A stretch of 64,000 bases of DNA from UKL13-2 sp947085425 (GTDB taxonomy: Bacteria > Pseudomonadota > Gammaproteobacteria > Burkholderiales > Usitatibacteraceae). Positions 1 through 8,446 of this stretch are shown piece by piece (the first letter of the stretch is position 1; each line of letters starts with the position of its first letter). The notes beneath the pieces are model-generated. The model saw only the letters and a list, made by a program, of their open reading frames with translations. It had not been told where the DNA came from and did not search any database. A program made the position numbers and the translations under genes. The stretch covers positions 41,196 through 105,195 of the forward strand of contig CAMTWK010000034.1 of the NCBI GenBank assembly GCA_947085425.1, written 5' to 3'.

Positions 1-70
1 CAGAAAAAAACAAATTAATCGTTTCATAACGCCCAATGATAATGCACATGAACTTGCTGTGGGCAAAAAA

Positions 71-93
71 AAGCCACGAGCTGACTCGTGGCT
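71..93. terminator. Bidirectional intrinsic terminator
   Basis: A 10-bp stem (aagccacgag / ctcgtggctt) with a short loop is flanked by an A-run on one side and a T-run on the other, so it can end transcription from both strands. It lies directly downstream of the minus-strand exported-protein gene that ends at 119. Confidence 0.8.
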
Positions 94-118
94 TTTTTTG
101 GCGTTTGTTACTTACACA

Positions 119-739
119 TCAAGGCGTGGTTGCGGTGTAGGTGACACGTCCACCATTTGCGGACCCACCGTAGGTACCTGCTGACGGAATGGTCGCATTT
201 GAGTAGGTGTAATTCCAAACTGCGGTGCGGTTGGTGACCTTGCCCGCGTTCAGCAGCGGCGCGGATGTGCCCCCCCCGGCATTGGAAAGTGTTGGTGACG
301 GGAAATTCGGCACATCGGTTGACAAGGTCGTGATCTGACCATAACTGATATAGCCATCAGCCGGGGTGCCCGTTCCCAAGCCGAGGGTGGCACTGCTGTT
401 GGTCTCGGTGATGGTCACTTGTCCGTTGTTTGCCTGCACCAGCACATTTGCGCCGGTACCTGCGGCATCACCACCTGTGCCGGCGACGGTGGTGCTGTCA
501 CCAACTGCACCTGGTGTGCTGGTCATATCAAAGGTGATCTGGTCAATGGTTGCCCCGGCGGTGCCGACACGAAAACGTAAAAAGCCCGGAATGATTATTC
601 GAAAGTCAATACGTGGCGCCGCGGAAAACGGTGATGCGGTGTCAACGACCGTTTCGGCGAATGCGGCTTGAGGTACAAAGGCGGCTGCTGTGGCAGCAAG
701 AACGCCAGCGGAAACTAGTTTTAATTTTAAGGACTTCAT
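119..739 (-). CDS. Exported protein of unknown function, paralogue A
   Basis: Function not recognised. The start at 739 is chosen because a clear AGGAGTG ribosome site precedes that ATG and the protein then opens with a textbook signal peptide (MKSLKLKL..., hydrophobic core, cleavage near AFAET). The mature part is about 180 residues, rich in Gly, Thr, Ser and Asn, with no Cys and no transmembrane helix. It contains a FLRFRVGTAGATID block near the N-terminus and ends in GGRVTYTATTP. The beta-rich, Gly/Thr-rich composition and the closing YTAT motif recall pilin or spore-coat-U-like beta-sandwich proteins, but no named domain could be assigned. A strongly similar paralogue lies immediately upstream at 1009-1686. 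Probably periplasmic, surface-attached or secreted. Confidence 0.75.
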   Translation of the reverse strand: MKSLKLKLVSAGVLAATAAAFVPQAAFAETVVDTASPFSAAPRIDFRIIIPGFLRFRVGTAGATIDQITFDMTSTPGAVGDSTTVAGTGGDAAGTGANVLVQANNGQVTITETNSSATLGLGTGTPADGYISYGQITTLSTDVPNFPSPTLSNAGGGTSAPLLNAGKVTNRTAVWNYTYSNATIPSAGTYGGSANGGRVTYTATTP

Positions 740-778
740 CACCCACTCCTGATTAGGAAAAATTGCGTACGCGCACAA

Positions 779-843
779 GTCGGCGTTCATAGGCGGCGTT
801 CACAGGTGCCGTTCATAGGCGCCGTTCATAGGCGGCGATTCAT
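779..843. repeat. 13-bp tandem repeat, about five units
   Basis: Five consecutive near-identical 13-bp units of the form ggcggcgttcata begin at about 779, 792, 805, 818 and 831, with one to three substitutions each. They lie 40-105 bp upstream of the start codon of the minus-strand exported protein, in its probable promoter or leader region. Confidence 0.8.
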
Positions 844-845
844 TT

Positions 846-875
846 AATCGCGTTGCAGGGAATCGCGCTGCAGGG
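846..875. repeat. 15-bp direct repeat, two units
   Basis: Two adjacent 15-bp units (aatcgcgttgcaggg and aatcgcgctgcaggg) differ at one base. They follow the 13-bp repeat array without a significant gap. The remaining intergenic sequence to 1008 shows no gene. Confidence 0.75.
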
Positions 876-1008
876 GTTATCCACCGTACGTCATAGCGAT
901 AAGATACCTGCAATACCTCACCCATACTGTGAAATATCACACATTTAACATTGATTTACAAAGATTTTATTTTTGGTGCCGAGCCATTGACTTCGGAGGC
1001 AACCTCGG

Positions 1009-1686
1009 TTAAGGCATGGTCGCCGTATAGGTCACGCGACTGCCGTTGATATTCACGCCACCGTAGGTTCCGGCACTCGGGATGGTTTGATTCAAATACG
1101 AATACGCCCAGGTTCCGCTTCTGTTTGTGACACCGGTGGAATTTTGCACGGGCAAAACAGCGCCGCCGCCGGCATTGGACAGCACCGGCGCGGGCAGATT
1201 GGTGGGATCAGATGAGATTGTGCTGAGTTGGCTGTAACTGATGCGACCATCAGCAGCAACACCCGTGCCAATTCCCAGACCACCGCTCGAATTGGTCGGC
1301 GTGATGGTAATTTGGCTGCTATTTCCTTGCACCTGCACTGTGACCGTACTGGCGGCGACGTCGCCGCCCGCGCCGACCACCGCCACACTATCGCCGATAT
1401 TGGCCGCAGCGGGGCTGAAGGTCAGCAGGTTGATGGCGGCTCCGGCAGTACCGACCCGAAAACGCAAAAACGGGCTGATAACAACGGAAATACGCAAAGT
1501 ACCCGCTGCCGAAAACGGCGCAGTGGCGTCGGTCACTTCGGTCGCATGAGCCGGTGGACAAGTGAGTCCCATGACAAGGGTCATACCCGTCACCAACAAC
1601 CACCCCGACCAATCGTTCAAAATGCCCGACGCGCCGGGGTGACGGGCAGGCACACGCTCCACCAACCCAGACTGAAGGATATTCAT
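1009..1686 (-). CDS. Exported protein of unknown function, paralogue B
   Basis: Similar to the neighbouring protein at 119-739 along the whole mature region: the PFSAA segment, the PFLRFRVGTAGA block, the SNAGGG segment, the TIPSAGTYGG segment and the terminal VTYTAT are shared. The N-terminus has a long charged stretch before a hydrophobic segment (about residues 28-48) ending in AHATE, which fits a signal peptide. The true start may be the Met near residue 35. The first ATG directly abuts the stop of the upstream GST gene (TAGATG), so translational coupling is possible. No named domain recognised; probably a beta-rich surface or periplasmic protein made by gene duplication. Confidence 0.7.
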   Translation of the reverse strand: MNILQSGLVERVPARHPGASGILNDWSGWLLVTGMTLVMGLTCPPAHATEVTDATAPFSAAGTLRISVVISPFLRFRVGTAGAAINLLTFSPAAANIGDSVAVVGAGGDVAASTVTVQVQGNSSQITITPTNSSGGLGIGTGVAADGRISYSQLSTISSDPTNLPAPVLSNAGGGAVLPVQNSTGVTNRSGTWAYSYLNQTIPSAGTYGGVNINGSRVTYTATMP

Positions 1687-2319
1687 CTATTTTTCCAGCT
1701 CAATGCCTTCATCTTCAAAAACGCGCTTTACAGTTGAACGCGAAAATACCCGTTGCGCATGTTTTGCCCAAACCGGGTAGGTGGTTTTCATATCAATGTT
1801 GAGTCGATTACCCCATCGATAAAACACCAGCAAATACGCATCACAAACACCATATTGTCCGCCCATTGCGAAAGAGCGGCCAACCAGAAGTTTGTCAATT
1901 TCCGTGAAATATCTGATGAGGTTTTCCCTGCCGGTGGCAACAATGCTGTCTTTAGCTGCTGGATCACTCGAAAAACGTTCCGGCCGGAATACACCCGCCG
2001 CCGCAACGTGCACGGTCGACGACAACCACGCCATTAGTGACAACGCTTCTGCTTGTTTCCAGGTTTCTTTGGGCCACAATCCGCGTTCGGCATATCCTCC
2101 GCCCAGATAGGTCAAAATCGCCGGCACTTCGGTCAACACTTTGCCGTCCACGTTCAAGGCCGGCACTTTGCCTTTGGGATTAATGCGCAAAAAGTCGGGG
2201 CGTTTATGATCCCCCTCGGCGAGGGAAATCAACACGGCTTCATAGGCAACACCGAGCTCCTCGAGGACAATGTGCGGTGCCAATGAACATGCACCCGGGG
2301 AATAATAGAGTTTTATCAT
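1687..2319 (-). CDS. Glutathione S-transferase, beta-class-like
   Basis: About 210 residues, the usual length of the family. The N-terminal thioredoxin-like domain starts MIKLYYSPGACSLAPHI; Cys11 in SPGACS corresponds to the active-site Cys10 of bacterial beta-class enzymes. NPKGKVPAL followed by LTEVPAIL gives the cis-Pro and glutathione gamma-Glu binding segment. The C-terminal half is helical. The ATG at 2319 is preferred over an upstream GTG at 2325. These enzymes conjugate glutathione to electrophiles or act as peroxidases in the cytoplasm. It lies between the dehydrogenase gene at 2450-3301 and the exported paralogue, all on the minus strand; whether they form one transcript is not shown. 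Confidence 0.88.
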   Translation of the reverse strand: MIKLYYSPGACSLAPHIVLEELGVAYEAVLISLAEGDHKRPDFLRINPKGKVPALNVDGKVLTEVPAILTYLGGGYAERGLWPKETWKQAEALSLMAWLSSTVHVAAAGVFRPERFSSDPAAKDSIVATGRENLIRYFTEIDKLLVGRSFAMGGQYGVCDAYLLVFYRWGNRLNIDMKTTYPVWAKHAQRVFSRSTVKRVFEDEGIELEK

Positions 2320-2449
2320 CGTCACAATTTAGCGAAATGTCCGCATTTCCACAAGAATTACCCACCACAAAGTTATAAATCGGCCGCGTAGTACCGGCAA
2401 TTTGATATGCACAGTGGCGGCGCCACCGGCCTGCAATAAAAATTCGGCG

Positions 2450-3301
2450 TTATTTCAGCCTGCCAATTAGTGATGACGTATCAAACCGGCTGCCGCCCGC
2501 CTGCTGAATTTCTGCATAAAACGAGTCGATCACCTTGGTGATGGGTAACTGTGCGCCGTTGCGACGCGCTTCGTCCAGACAAATGCCCAGATCTTTGCGC
2601 ATCCAATCGACCGCAAAACCAAAGTTAAATTCACGCTTGAGCATGGTGCGGCCGCGATTTTCCATTTGCCAAGATTGCGCCGCTCCCTTGGAAATCACAT
2701 CCAGCACCAGATTACCATCCAGTCCGGCTTTTTCGGCAAATGCCAATCCTTCCGATAACCCCTGCACCACACCGGCAATACAAATCTGATTGACCATTTT
2801 GGTCAGTTGCCCGGCACCGGATGCGCCCATGAGGGTGGTCGCTTTGGCGTAAGCATCCATGACCGGCTTGGCTTTGGCAAACATATCGGCATCCCCGCCA
2901 CACATGACGGTGAGCTGGCCCTTTTCGGCCCCGGCCTGCCCGCCAGAAACTGGCGCATCGATAAAACCGATTCCCTTTGCCTTTGCATCGGCAAACAAGC
3001 TGCGCGCGGCATCTGCCGAGCCAGTAGTGTGGTCAACCAAAATGGTGCCGGTCGGCATTGCCGCCAGCGCCTGTTTACCCACATCCAACAAATCCCGATC
3101 GTTGCCCACACACATCATCACCATATCGGCACCCGCCGCGGCACCGGCTACGGTGGCATGAAACGCGCCGCCATGTTGTGCTGCCCAAGCTTCGGCCTTG
3201 GCCGTGGTGCGGTTGTAGACGGTTACTTCAAAACCTTTGGCTTTTAGGTGGCCCGCCATGGGATAGCCCATGACACCGAGGCCGAGAAATGCAATTTTCA
3301 T
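2450..3301 (-). CDS. 2-hydroxy-3-oxopropionate reductase / 3-hydroxyisobutyrate dehydrogenase family
   Basis: 283 residues, matching the beta-hydroxyacid dehydrogenase family. The Rossmann start is MKIAFLGLGVMGYPMA (GxGxMGxxM). The substrate motif DAPVSGGQAGAEKG lies near residue 115 and the catalytic lysine is K168 in GAGQLTKMVNQ. GarR/GlxR members reduce tartronate semialdehyde to D-glycerate with NAD(P)H; other members act on 3-hydroxyisobutyrate, and the exact substrate cannot be read from sequence. Its neighbour is a hydroxypyruvate/glyoxylate-reductase-like gene, which favours a role in glyoxylate or glycerate metabolism. No glyoxylate carboligase is visible in the window. Confidence 0.85.
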   Translation of the reverse strand: MKIAFLGLGVMGYPMAGHLKAKGFEVTVYNRTTAKAEAWAAQHGGAFHATVAGAAAGADMVMMCVGNDRDLLDVGKQALAAMPTGTILVDHTTGSADAARSLFADAKAKGIGFIDAPVSGGQAGAEKGQLTVMCGGDADMFAKAKPVMDAYAKATTLMGASGAGQLTKMVNQICIAGVVQGLSEGLAFAEKAGLDGNLVLDVISKGAAQSWQMENRGRTMLKREFNFGFAVDWMRKDLGICLDEARRNGAQLPITKVIDSFYAEIQQAGGSRFDTSSLIGRLK

Positions 3302-3402
3302 GATGAAGCTCCGAGTAAAAAATATCCAAAATAATCAGTGCACGGCAACGCATCCTGCCATTACCCGCCGAATCAACGTGGGTGATGAACCGCGCGGTCA
3401 AA

Positions 3403-4371
3403 TTAACCGGCATTCAGCCAATTTGGCGGCACCTGTCCGTTTAAAGCGGCGCTGATATTTTTTGCCGCCAAGTTCGCCATGGCCAATCGTGTCGCGCGGG
3501 TGGCGCTGCCAATATGCGGTGTCAACACCACGTTTGCCAATTCAAGAAATTGTGGGTTCAGCGCAGGTTCGTTTTCAAACACATCCAGACCCGCGCCGGC
3601 GATACGTTTTTCTTTCAATGCCTGAATCAAGGCAACATCATCGGTCACACCGCCGCGCGCACTGTTGATAAAAATCGCCGACGGCTTCATTAGCGCCAGC
3701 TCGGCGGCACCAATCAAATGATGGGTGTCTGTTGAATACGGCACCATCACCACCACAAAATCGCTTTTTGCCAACAATTCGGCCTGGCCAACATAACGCG
3801 CATTGAGTGCGGACTCTTTGACCGCATCCAACCGCGTGCGATTGTAATAAAGCGTTTGCATCTCGAAACCCAGCGCCCGTTTGGCAATGGTCTGGCCGAT
3901 GCGTCCCATGCCGATGATACCAATAGTGGCGTGATGAATATCGCAACCCAACCACTGCTCGAGTGCAAAACCTTTTTTCCATTCACCACGACGCAAACGC
4001 GCTTCGGTTTCCGTGACCCGGCGTGCGGCCGCCATCAATAACGCGAACGTGAGATCCGCCGTGGTGTCGTCCAACACACCCGGCGTATTGGTGATTTTCA
4101 CGCCGCGTTTGCTGGCCTCGGCAAGGTCGATATTGTTGTATCCAACCGCAATGTTGGAAACAACTTTCACTGTCGGGCAGGCATCGAAGAATGCAACATC
4201 GATCTTTTCGGTCAGGCAGGCCATCACGCCGTCACACCCGTGCGCACGTGCGCGCAGGGCTTCCGCACTCAATATTTCGTCGCTGGCATTGTGATCGACA
4301 TCAAACTGTTGTGACAACAACGCCACCGTTTCTGCAAACACCTGCCGGGCAATCAGAATTTTCGGTTTCAT
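3403..4371 (-). CDS. 2-hydroxyacid dehydrogenase (glyoxylate/hydroxypyruvate reductase, GhrB-like)
   Basis: D-isomer-specific 2-hydroxyacid dehydrogenase of about 322 residues. The start at 4371 (MKPKILIARQ) begins the conserved fold; the open frame runs 30 codons further upstream, but that extension is not family-like. Visible motifs: NIAVGYNNID, the nucleotide-binding GIIGMGRIGQ, the catalytic Arg in NSARGGV, Glu in FENEPAL and His in TPHIGSATR. Enzymes of this type reduce glyoxylate and hydroxypyruvate to glycolate and D-glycerate. It sits between the TRAP transporter genes and the tartronate-semialdehyde-reductase-like gene, consistent with a small hydroxyacid module on the minus strand. 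Confidence 0.87.
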   Translation of the reverse strand: MKPKILIARQVFAETVALLSQQFDVDHNASDEILSAEALRARAHGCDGVMACLTEKIDVAFFDACPTVKVVSNIAVGYNNIDLAEASKRGVKITNTPGVLDDTTADLTFALLMAAARRVTETEARLRRGEWKKGFALEQWLGCDIHHATIGIIGMGRIGQTIAKRALGFEMQTLYYNRTRLDAVKESALNARYVGQAELLAKSDFVVVMVPYSTDTHHLIGAAELALMKPSAIFINSARGGVTDDVALIQALKEKRIAGAGLDVFENEPALNPQFLELANVVLTPHIGSATRATRLAMANLAAKNISAALNGQVPPNWLNAG

Positions 4372-4494
4372 AGGGGGCAAAACAAAAATTGAACAGCACC
4401 AAACCACCCCAAGCCAAACGGCACCACACGGCCAAGTGTGCTGTCCGTTTGAGCAAGGCAAGTTACTCCGGCGGCACGGCTGCCCGGCATAACC

Positions 4495-6618
4495 CTACTT
4501 GTAAAGCAAATTTGGCAACCACAGACCAATTTGCGGAAAGACATAAAGGATGAATATCGCGAATACCTGAATACCCATAAATGGCATCATGCCGGCAAAA
4601 ATCTGATTCAAAGTCACGTGTTTCGGCGCGACCCCTTTCAAATAAAACGCCGCCATCGCCACCGGTGGGGACAGGAAAGCCGTTTGCAAATTCAGCGCAA
4701 CAAGCAGGCCAAAAAATAGCGGGTCAATGCCGAATTTGGGCAGCAGTGGAATAAAGATCGGCATAAAAATCACGATGATCTCGGTCCATTCCAGCGGCCA
4801 ACCGAGAATGAAAATAATCGCCTGGGCCAACAACATAAACTGCAACGGTGTCAGCCCGAGTGACAATACCCACTCTTCAACAATGTTTTGACCACCTAAT
4901 AAGGCAAACGCAGCCGAAAAAATCGATGAGCCGACAAACAACCAACAAACCATCGCCGTTGTTTTTGCGGTGAGATAGGTGGACTCGCGTACGGTACCGA
5001 CCATTTTTGCCTGCACCATGGCAATGATTGCCCATAAGGCAAGCGCCCCCATCGACAGCCAGCCCACCCACTTTGATGGGCCCGTTGCCACCATTTCTGC
5101 CTTGTACAAAATAAACCAGACCACCGCAATTAAAAACACCGCCCACAGGGGCACCCATATTTTTGCGGCACGAATAATATTCTCGCGCGACTGGGTCAAC
5201 AACAAATAAACCGAGGCCAACATAAATCCGCCAAGCGAGCCAACAGCCGCTGCTTCGGTTGGTGTTGCCAGGCCAAACAAAATCGTGCCCAGCACCGCCA
5301 AAATCATGACCGACAACGGGAAAAAAGAGGTCAACAACATCTTGAACACTTCCAGCCGCACAAAAGTCATCATTGCGTAGAGCACAACCAACATTGCCAA
5401 GCCGATTCCAAAAACAATCCAAAACGCGGTCGGGGTGGGGTCACGATGGAAGTCACCATGTGCTAACGGCGCCTTCTTTTCATCCACTTTTATGTTGTCG
5501 ATGGTCACTTTCTCTGCGCCGGGGGGCTCCTGCACCCCCCCCTCCGCAACCGGCTCCTTTAATTCGCTGCCCGGCGGTTCTTTTAAACCACTCGACGACG
5601 ACTCAACAGCGCTGACCACACCCATTTCCTGCAGGCCACTTAAATCCTGAATTGCATCCGGCTTGGTCAATGCGTTCCACGTTAATCCCATGATGACCAG
5701 GAAAATAATCAATGGTGCCAGTGTCACACCCAATTCTTTGAGAATTATCTTTGTTGAAATTTCCGAATTGCGGGCACCCTTAAGAGCCATTATTAGTGAC
5801 GGTAATGCTCGGTTGCCAATGCCATCATTAATTTTCTGATTGGCGGGCGGCAGCGTGATCGCCCGGTCACTTTCCGGCAGTGGTGGTGCCAGATGTGGTT
5901 TCCATTTCGCCAACAAAATGACATACAAACAATACAGGCCGGCCAACATCAAACCGGGGAAAAAAGCGCCCGCATACAGCTGGGGAACGGAAACACCGGC
6001 AGTGGCACCATACACAATCAGCAAGACTGACGGTGGAATCAGAATACCCAGGCAACCACCGGCGGTAATGACACCGGCCGACAGTCGAACGTCATAACCG
6101 GCCCGCAGCATGGCCGGCAGGGCCAGCAAACCCATCAGCGTCACCACGGCACCAACAATGCCGGTGGCCGTGGCAAAAATCGCACAGGTCACCAGCGTCG
6201 CCACCGCCAACGATCCGGGCAGACGGGCCAGCGCCAAGTGCAAGGACTTAAAGAGTTTGCTGATCAGATTGGCGCGCTCAACCAAATAGCCCATAAATAC
6301 AAACAGCGGGATCGAAATCAGCACGTCATTCCGCATCACCCCAAAGGTGCTTTGCACCATCAGGTCGAGGGTTTGCTGCAACGCCAATTCCGAGTGACCG
6401 CTACTGCGCGACCAATAAGCGAAAAAGGCGAACATCATGCCCATGCCCATAAGGGTAAATGCCGTTGGAAACCCCAACATGATGGCAACCACCACCAGCC
6501 CCAACATCAATAAACCCAAATGGCCATTGGTGAGATTGGACCAGGGCATAAAAACCACCACGGTCGCCAGAATAATGGCCATCAGGCCAAAGCCGAACCA
6601 GAGCTCTTTACGAATCAT
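4495..6618 (-). CDS. TRAP transporter large permease (DctM type) with long hydrophilic insert
   Basis: Integral membrane subunit that couples Na+ flow to uptake of a carboxylate delivered by the periplasmic binding protein. The N-terminal half shows typical DctM segments: FPTAFTLMG, the SIPLFVFMG stretch and the GGCLGILIPPS loop near residue 190. ATPTEAAAVG is at about 451 and the final helices follow. At 707 residues it is far longer than the usual 425-450. A hydrophilic Pro/Glu-rich insert occupies about residues 315-397, with repeated KEPPG/ELKEP/QEPPGAEK units. Extra transmembrane segments are found around 480-540. Overlaps the small permease gene by 4 nt. Substrate unknown; the LutABC genes nearby suggest lactate or a related 2-oxo/2-hydroxy acid. 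Confidence 0.9.
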   Translation of the reverse strand: MIRKELWFGFGLMAIILATVVVFMPWSNLTNGHLGLLMLGLVVVAIMLGFPTAFTLMGMGMMFAFFAYWSRSSGHSELALQQTLDLMVQSTFGVMRNDVLISIPLFVFMGYLVERANLISKLFKSLHLALARLPGSLAVATLVTCAIFATATGIVGAVVTLMGLLALPAMLRAGYDVRLSAGVITAGGCLGILIPPSVLLIVYGATAGVSVPQLYAGAFFPGLMLAGLYCLYVILLAKWKPHLAPPLPESDRAITLPPANQKINDGIGNRALPSLIMALKGARNSEISTKIILKELGVTLAPLIIFLVIMGLTWNALTKPDAIQDLSGLQEMGVVSAVESSSSGLKEPPGSELKEPVAEGGVQEPPGAEKVTIDNIKVDEKKAPLAHGDFHRDPTPTAFWIVFGIGLAMLVVLYAMMTFVRLEVFKMLLTSFFPLSVMILAVLGTILFGLATPTEAAAVGSLGGFMLASVYLLLTQSRENIIRAAKIWVPLWAVFLIAVVWFILYKAEMVATGPSKWVGWLSMGALALWAIIAMVQAKMVGTVRESTYLTAKTTAMVCWLFVGSSIFSAAFALLGGQNIVEEWVLSLGLTPLQFMLLAQAIIFILGWPLEWTEIIVIFMPIFIPLLPKFGIDPLFFGLLVALNLQTAFLSPPVAMAAFYLKGVAPKHVTLNQIFAGMMPFMGIQVFAIFILYVFPQIGLWLPNLLYK

Positions 6619-7235
6619 TTTTTCTCTCCGGCTTCGATCACGAGTTTGTCGAGGTCGGCGATATCCTCGTCTTTCACGTGCACCATTTCCTTCAGTTTCT
6701 TGACGTCCACCTCCTCAACGTCCTCGATGCGTGATGGCCATTCCCCCACACGAATACAAATCACACAGCGAATAATTTCCACCACGCCTTGCAACAACAA
6801 CAAACCACCGGCCAACGGAATAATAAATTTGAAGGGATACAGCGGCAAAGGGTCGGCGTTGAATGTCTGCTCGTTGATTTTTAACGAGTCGTTAAAAAAC
6901 GTCCAGCCGGCATAGGTCAGCGCAATAATGCCCGGCAGGAAAAAAACAAAATAGAGAATAAGGTCAAGGGTGGCCTGGGTGCGCGGGCGAAAAAATCCAT
7001 ATAAAACGTCACCACGAACATGACCGTTTTTGGACAATGTATAGGCACCGGCCATCATGAACAACACGCCGTAGAGCATGATCTGAGCATCGAGCATCCA
7101 GCCGTGCGGACTATCGAGCACGTATCGGGAAAAAACCTCCCAGCCAATCAACACGGCCAACGCCACCGCAGCCCAGGAACAGACGTGGCCAAACCACGTT
7201 GAGAATTTGTCGATGCCAATTAATATTTTTTGCAC
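6615..7235 (-). CDS. TRAP transporter small permease (DctQ type)
   Basis: 206 residues with four predicted membrane helices (about 17-35, 50-66, 92-112 and 137-157). The conserved sequence around WEVFSRYVLDSPHGW is a hallmark of DctQ proteins, which bridge the periplasmic binding protein and the large permease. The C-terminal 40 residues are charged (VEEVDVKKLKEM...), longer than in many DctQ proteins. Its stop overlaps the start of the large permease (ATGA), so the two subunits are translationally coupled. The binding-protein gene lies upstream, separated by a terminator-like hairpin. Confidence 0.9.
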   Translation of the reverse strand: MQKILIGIDKFSTWFGHVCSWAAVALAVLIGWEVFSRYVLDSPHGWMLDAQIMLYGVLFMMAGAYTLSKNGHVRGDVLYGFFRPRTQATLDLILYFVFFLPGIIALTYAGWTFFNDSLKINEQTFNADPLPLYPFKFIIPLAGGLLLLQGVVEIIRCVICIRVGEWPSRIEDVEEVDVKKLKEMVHVKDEDIADLDKLVIEAGEKK

Positions 7236-7283
7236 ACGTCACTCCCGGCTGCCAACACAAAATAAACCAAAGTTCACAAATAA

Positions 7284-7310
7284 AAACGGCGGCGATATCC
7301 GCCGCCGTTT
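7284..7310 (-). terminator. Hairpin with U-tract between dctP-type and dctQ-type genes
   Basis: A perfect 11-bp inverted repeat (aaacggcggcg / cgccgccgttt) with a 5-nt loop is followed on the minus strand by a TTTTTATTT tract. It follows the binding-protein stop by under 20 nt and precedes the permease genes, so it probably stops most transcripts and lets a fraction read through. This gives more binding protein than permease. Confidence 0.75.
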
Positions 7311-7327
7311 CAAACCACAACAAATGC

Positions 7328-8446
7328 TTAGCTTTTCTTGGCGCGGAAGAAATGGTTATAAGCCATCTTGTAGTCAACCAAGGTGTCGTTTTGCCACGCG
7401 CAAGCACGTTCAGCAAACGCCTTCATGGAATCATTTACTTTCTTGAAGGTTGGGTTGGAAGCTTCCTTGGCGGCAACGATTTTGTCCCAGCTCTTTAACT
7501 GTGCTTGCAAAATCGAGTCTGGTGTCTTATAAAACTTGACGCCCTGTTTGGCCTTCATCTCTGCATAGTCGGTGGAATAACGGTCAATAGCTTTCCACGA
7601 CATATCTGCCGAAGCAGCCTGTACCGCGTAATCAATGATCGATTTGAGCTCAGTGGAAAGTCCGTCGTATTTTTTCTTGTTGAACAGAATTTCAAAATTC
7701 TCGGACGCTTGGTGAAAACTTTGCAACATACAGTTTTTCGCCACATCCGGGAAACCGAGCAAACGGTCTGAGCTGGCGTTGTTGAATTCCGCCGCATCGA
7801 GCAGACCACGATCCAGCGCCGAAACAATTTCGCCACCCGGCAACGGATTCACCGCCGCACCCATGTCGTTATAGATGTCGACAGCCAAACCGACCGTGCG
7901 GAACTTGACACCTTTCAGATCAGCAGCCTTTGTAACCGGCTTTTTAAACCAACCGAAAGGTTGTGTTGGCATCGGCGCGTAAATGAATGATTGCACATCC
8001 AAATTCATGCCTTTGTAAATTTCATCGAGCAATTGTTTGCCGCCGCCGTAGTTGTGCCATGCCAGCACCATGTTGGCATCCATGCCCCATGCCGGACCGG
8101 AACCCCAAAGCGCCAGCGCCTGTTGTTTGCCGTACCAGTAGGCGACCACACCGTGGCCACCATCGAGTGTGCCCTTTGATACCGCGTCGAGCAGGTCAAA
8201 GGCCTTGACGACCGAACCAGCCGGCAGCACTTCAATTTTGAGACGGCCACCGGCCATGTCATTCACCTTCTTGGCGAAATCATTGGCGTACTCATGAAAA
8301 ATGTCTTTGGCCGGCCATGTCGACTGAAAACGCAGGCTGACAGTCTGCGCTTTGGCGATCATCGGGAAACCGGTAAGGGCGGCACCACCGGCAGCGGCGG
8401 ACCCGGCCAAGAATTTACGTCGTGTTGGCTGTGATTGTTGTGTCAT
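7328..8446 (-). CDS. TRAP transporter solute-binding protein (DctP/TakP-like)
   Basis: Periplasmic ligand-binding subunit of about 372 residues. The start at 8446 is set by a GAGGATAA ribosome site and by the Tat-type leader QPTRRKFLAGSAAAGG ending at IAKAQ. The mature protein starts with the conserved RFQSTWPAKDIFHEYA and carries the VKFRTVGLAVDIYNDMG and GEIVSALDRGLLDAAEF segments. These place it with DctP proteins that bind 2-oxo acids or lactate (TakP and TTHA0766 group) rather than C4-dicarboxylates. Its permeases follow on the same strand and LutABC lies upstream, so lactate or pyruvate-like substrates are a reasonable but unproven inference. Confidence 0.9.
   Translation of the reverse strand: MTQQSQPTRRKFLAGSAAAGGAALTGFPMIAKAQTVSLRFQSTWPAKDIFHEYANDFAKKVNDMAGGRLKIEVLPAGSVVKAFDLLDAVSKGTLDGGHGVVAYWYGKQQALALWGSGPAWGMDANMVLAWHNYGGGKQLLDEIYKGMNLDVQSFIYAPMPTQPFGWFKKPVTKAADLKGVKFRTVGLAVDIYNDMGAAVNPLPGGEIVSALDRGLLDAAEFNNASSDRLLGFPDVAKNCMLQSFHQASENFEILFNKKKYDGLSTELKSIIDYAVQAASADMSWKAIDRYSTDYAEMKAKQGVKFYKTPDSILQAQLKSWDKIVAAKEASNPTFKKVNDSMKAFAERACAWQNDTLVDYKMAYNHFFRAKKS

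Noticed and set aside
1228..1737. Open frames opposite the second exported paralogue
   Set aside because: The minus-strand gene has a paralogue next to it that confirms the frame; the plus-strand frame does not.
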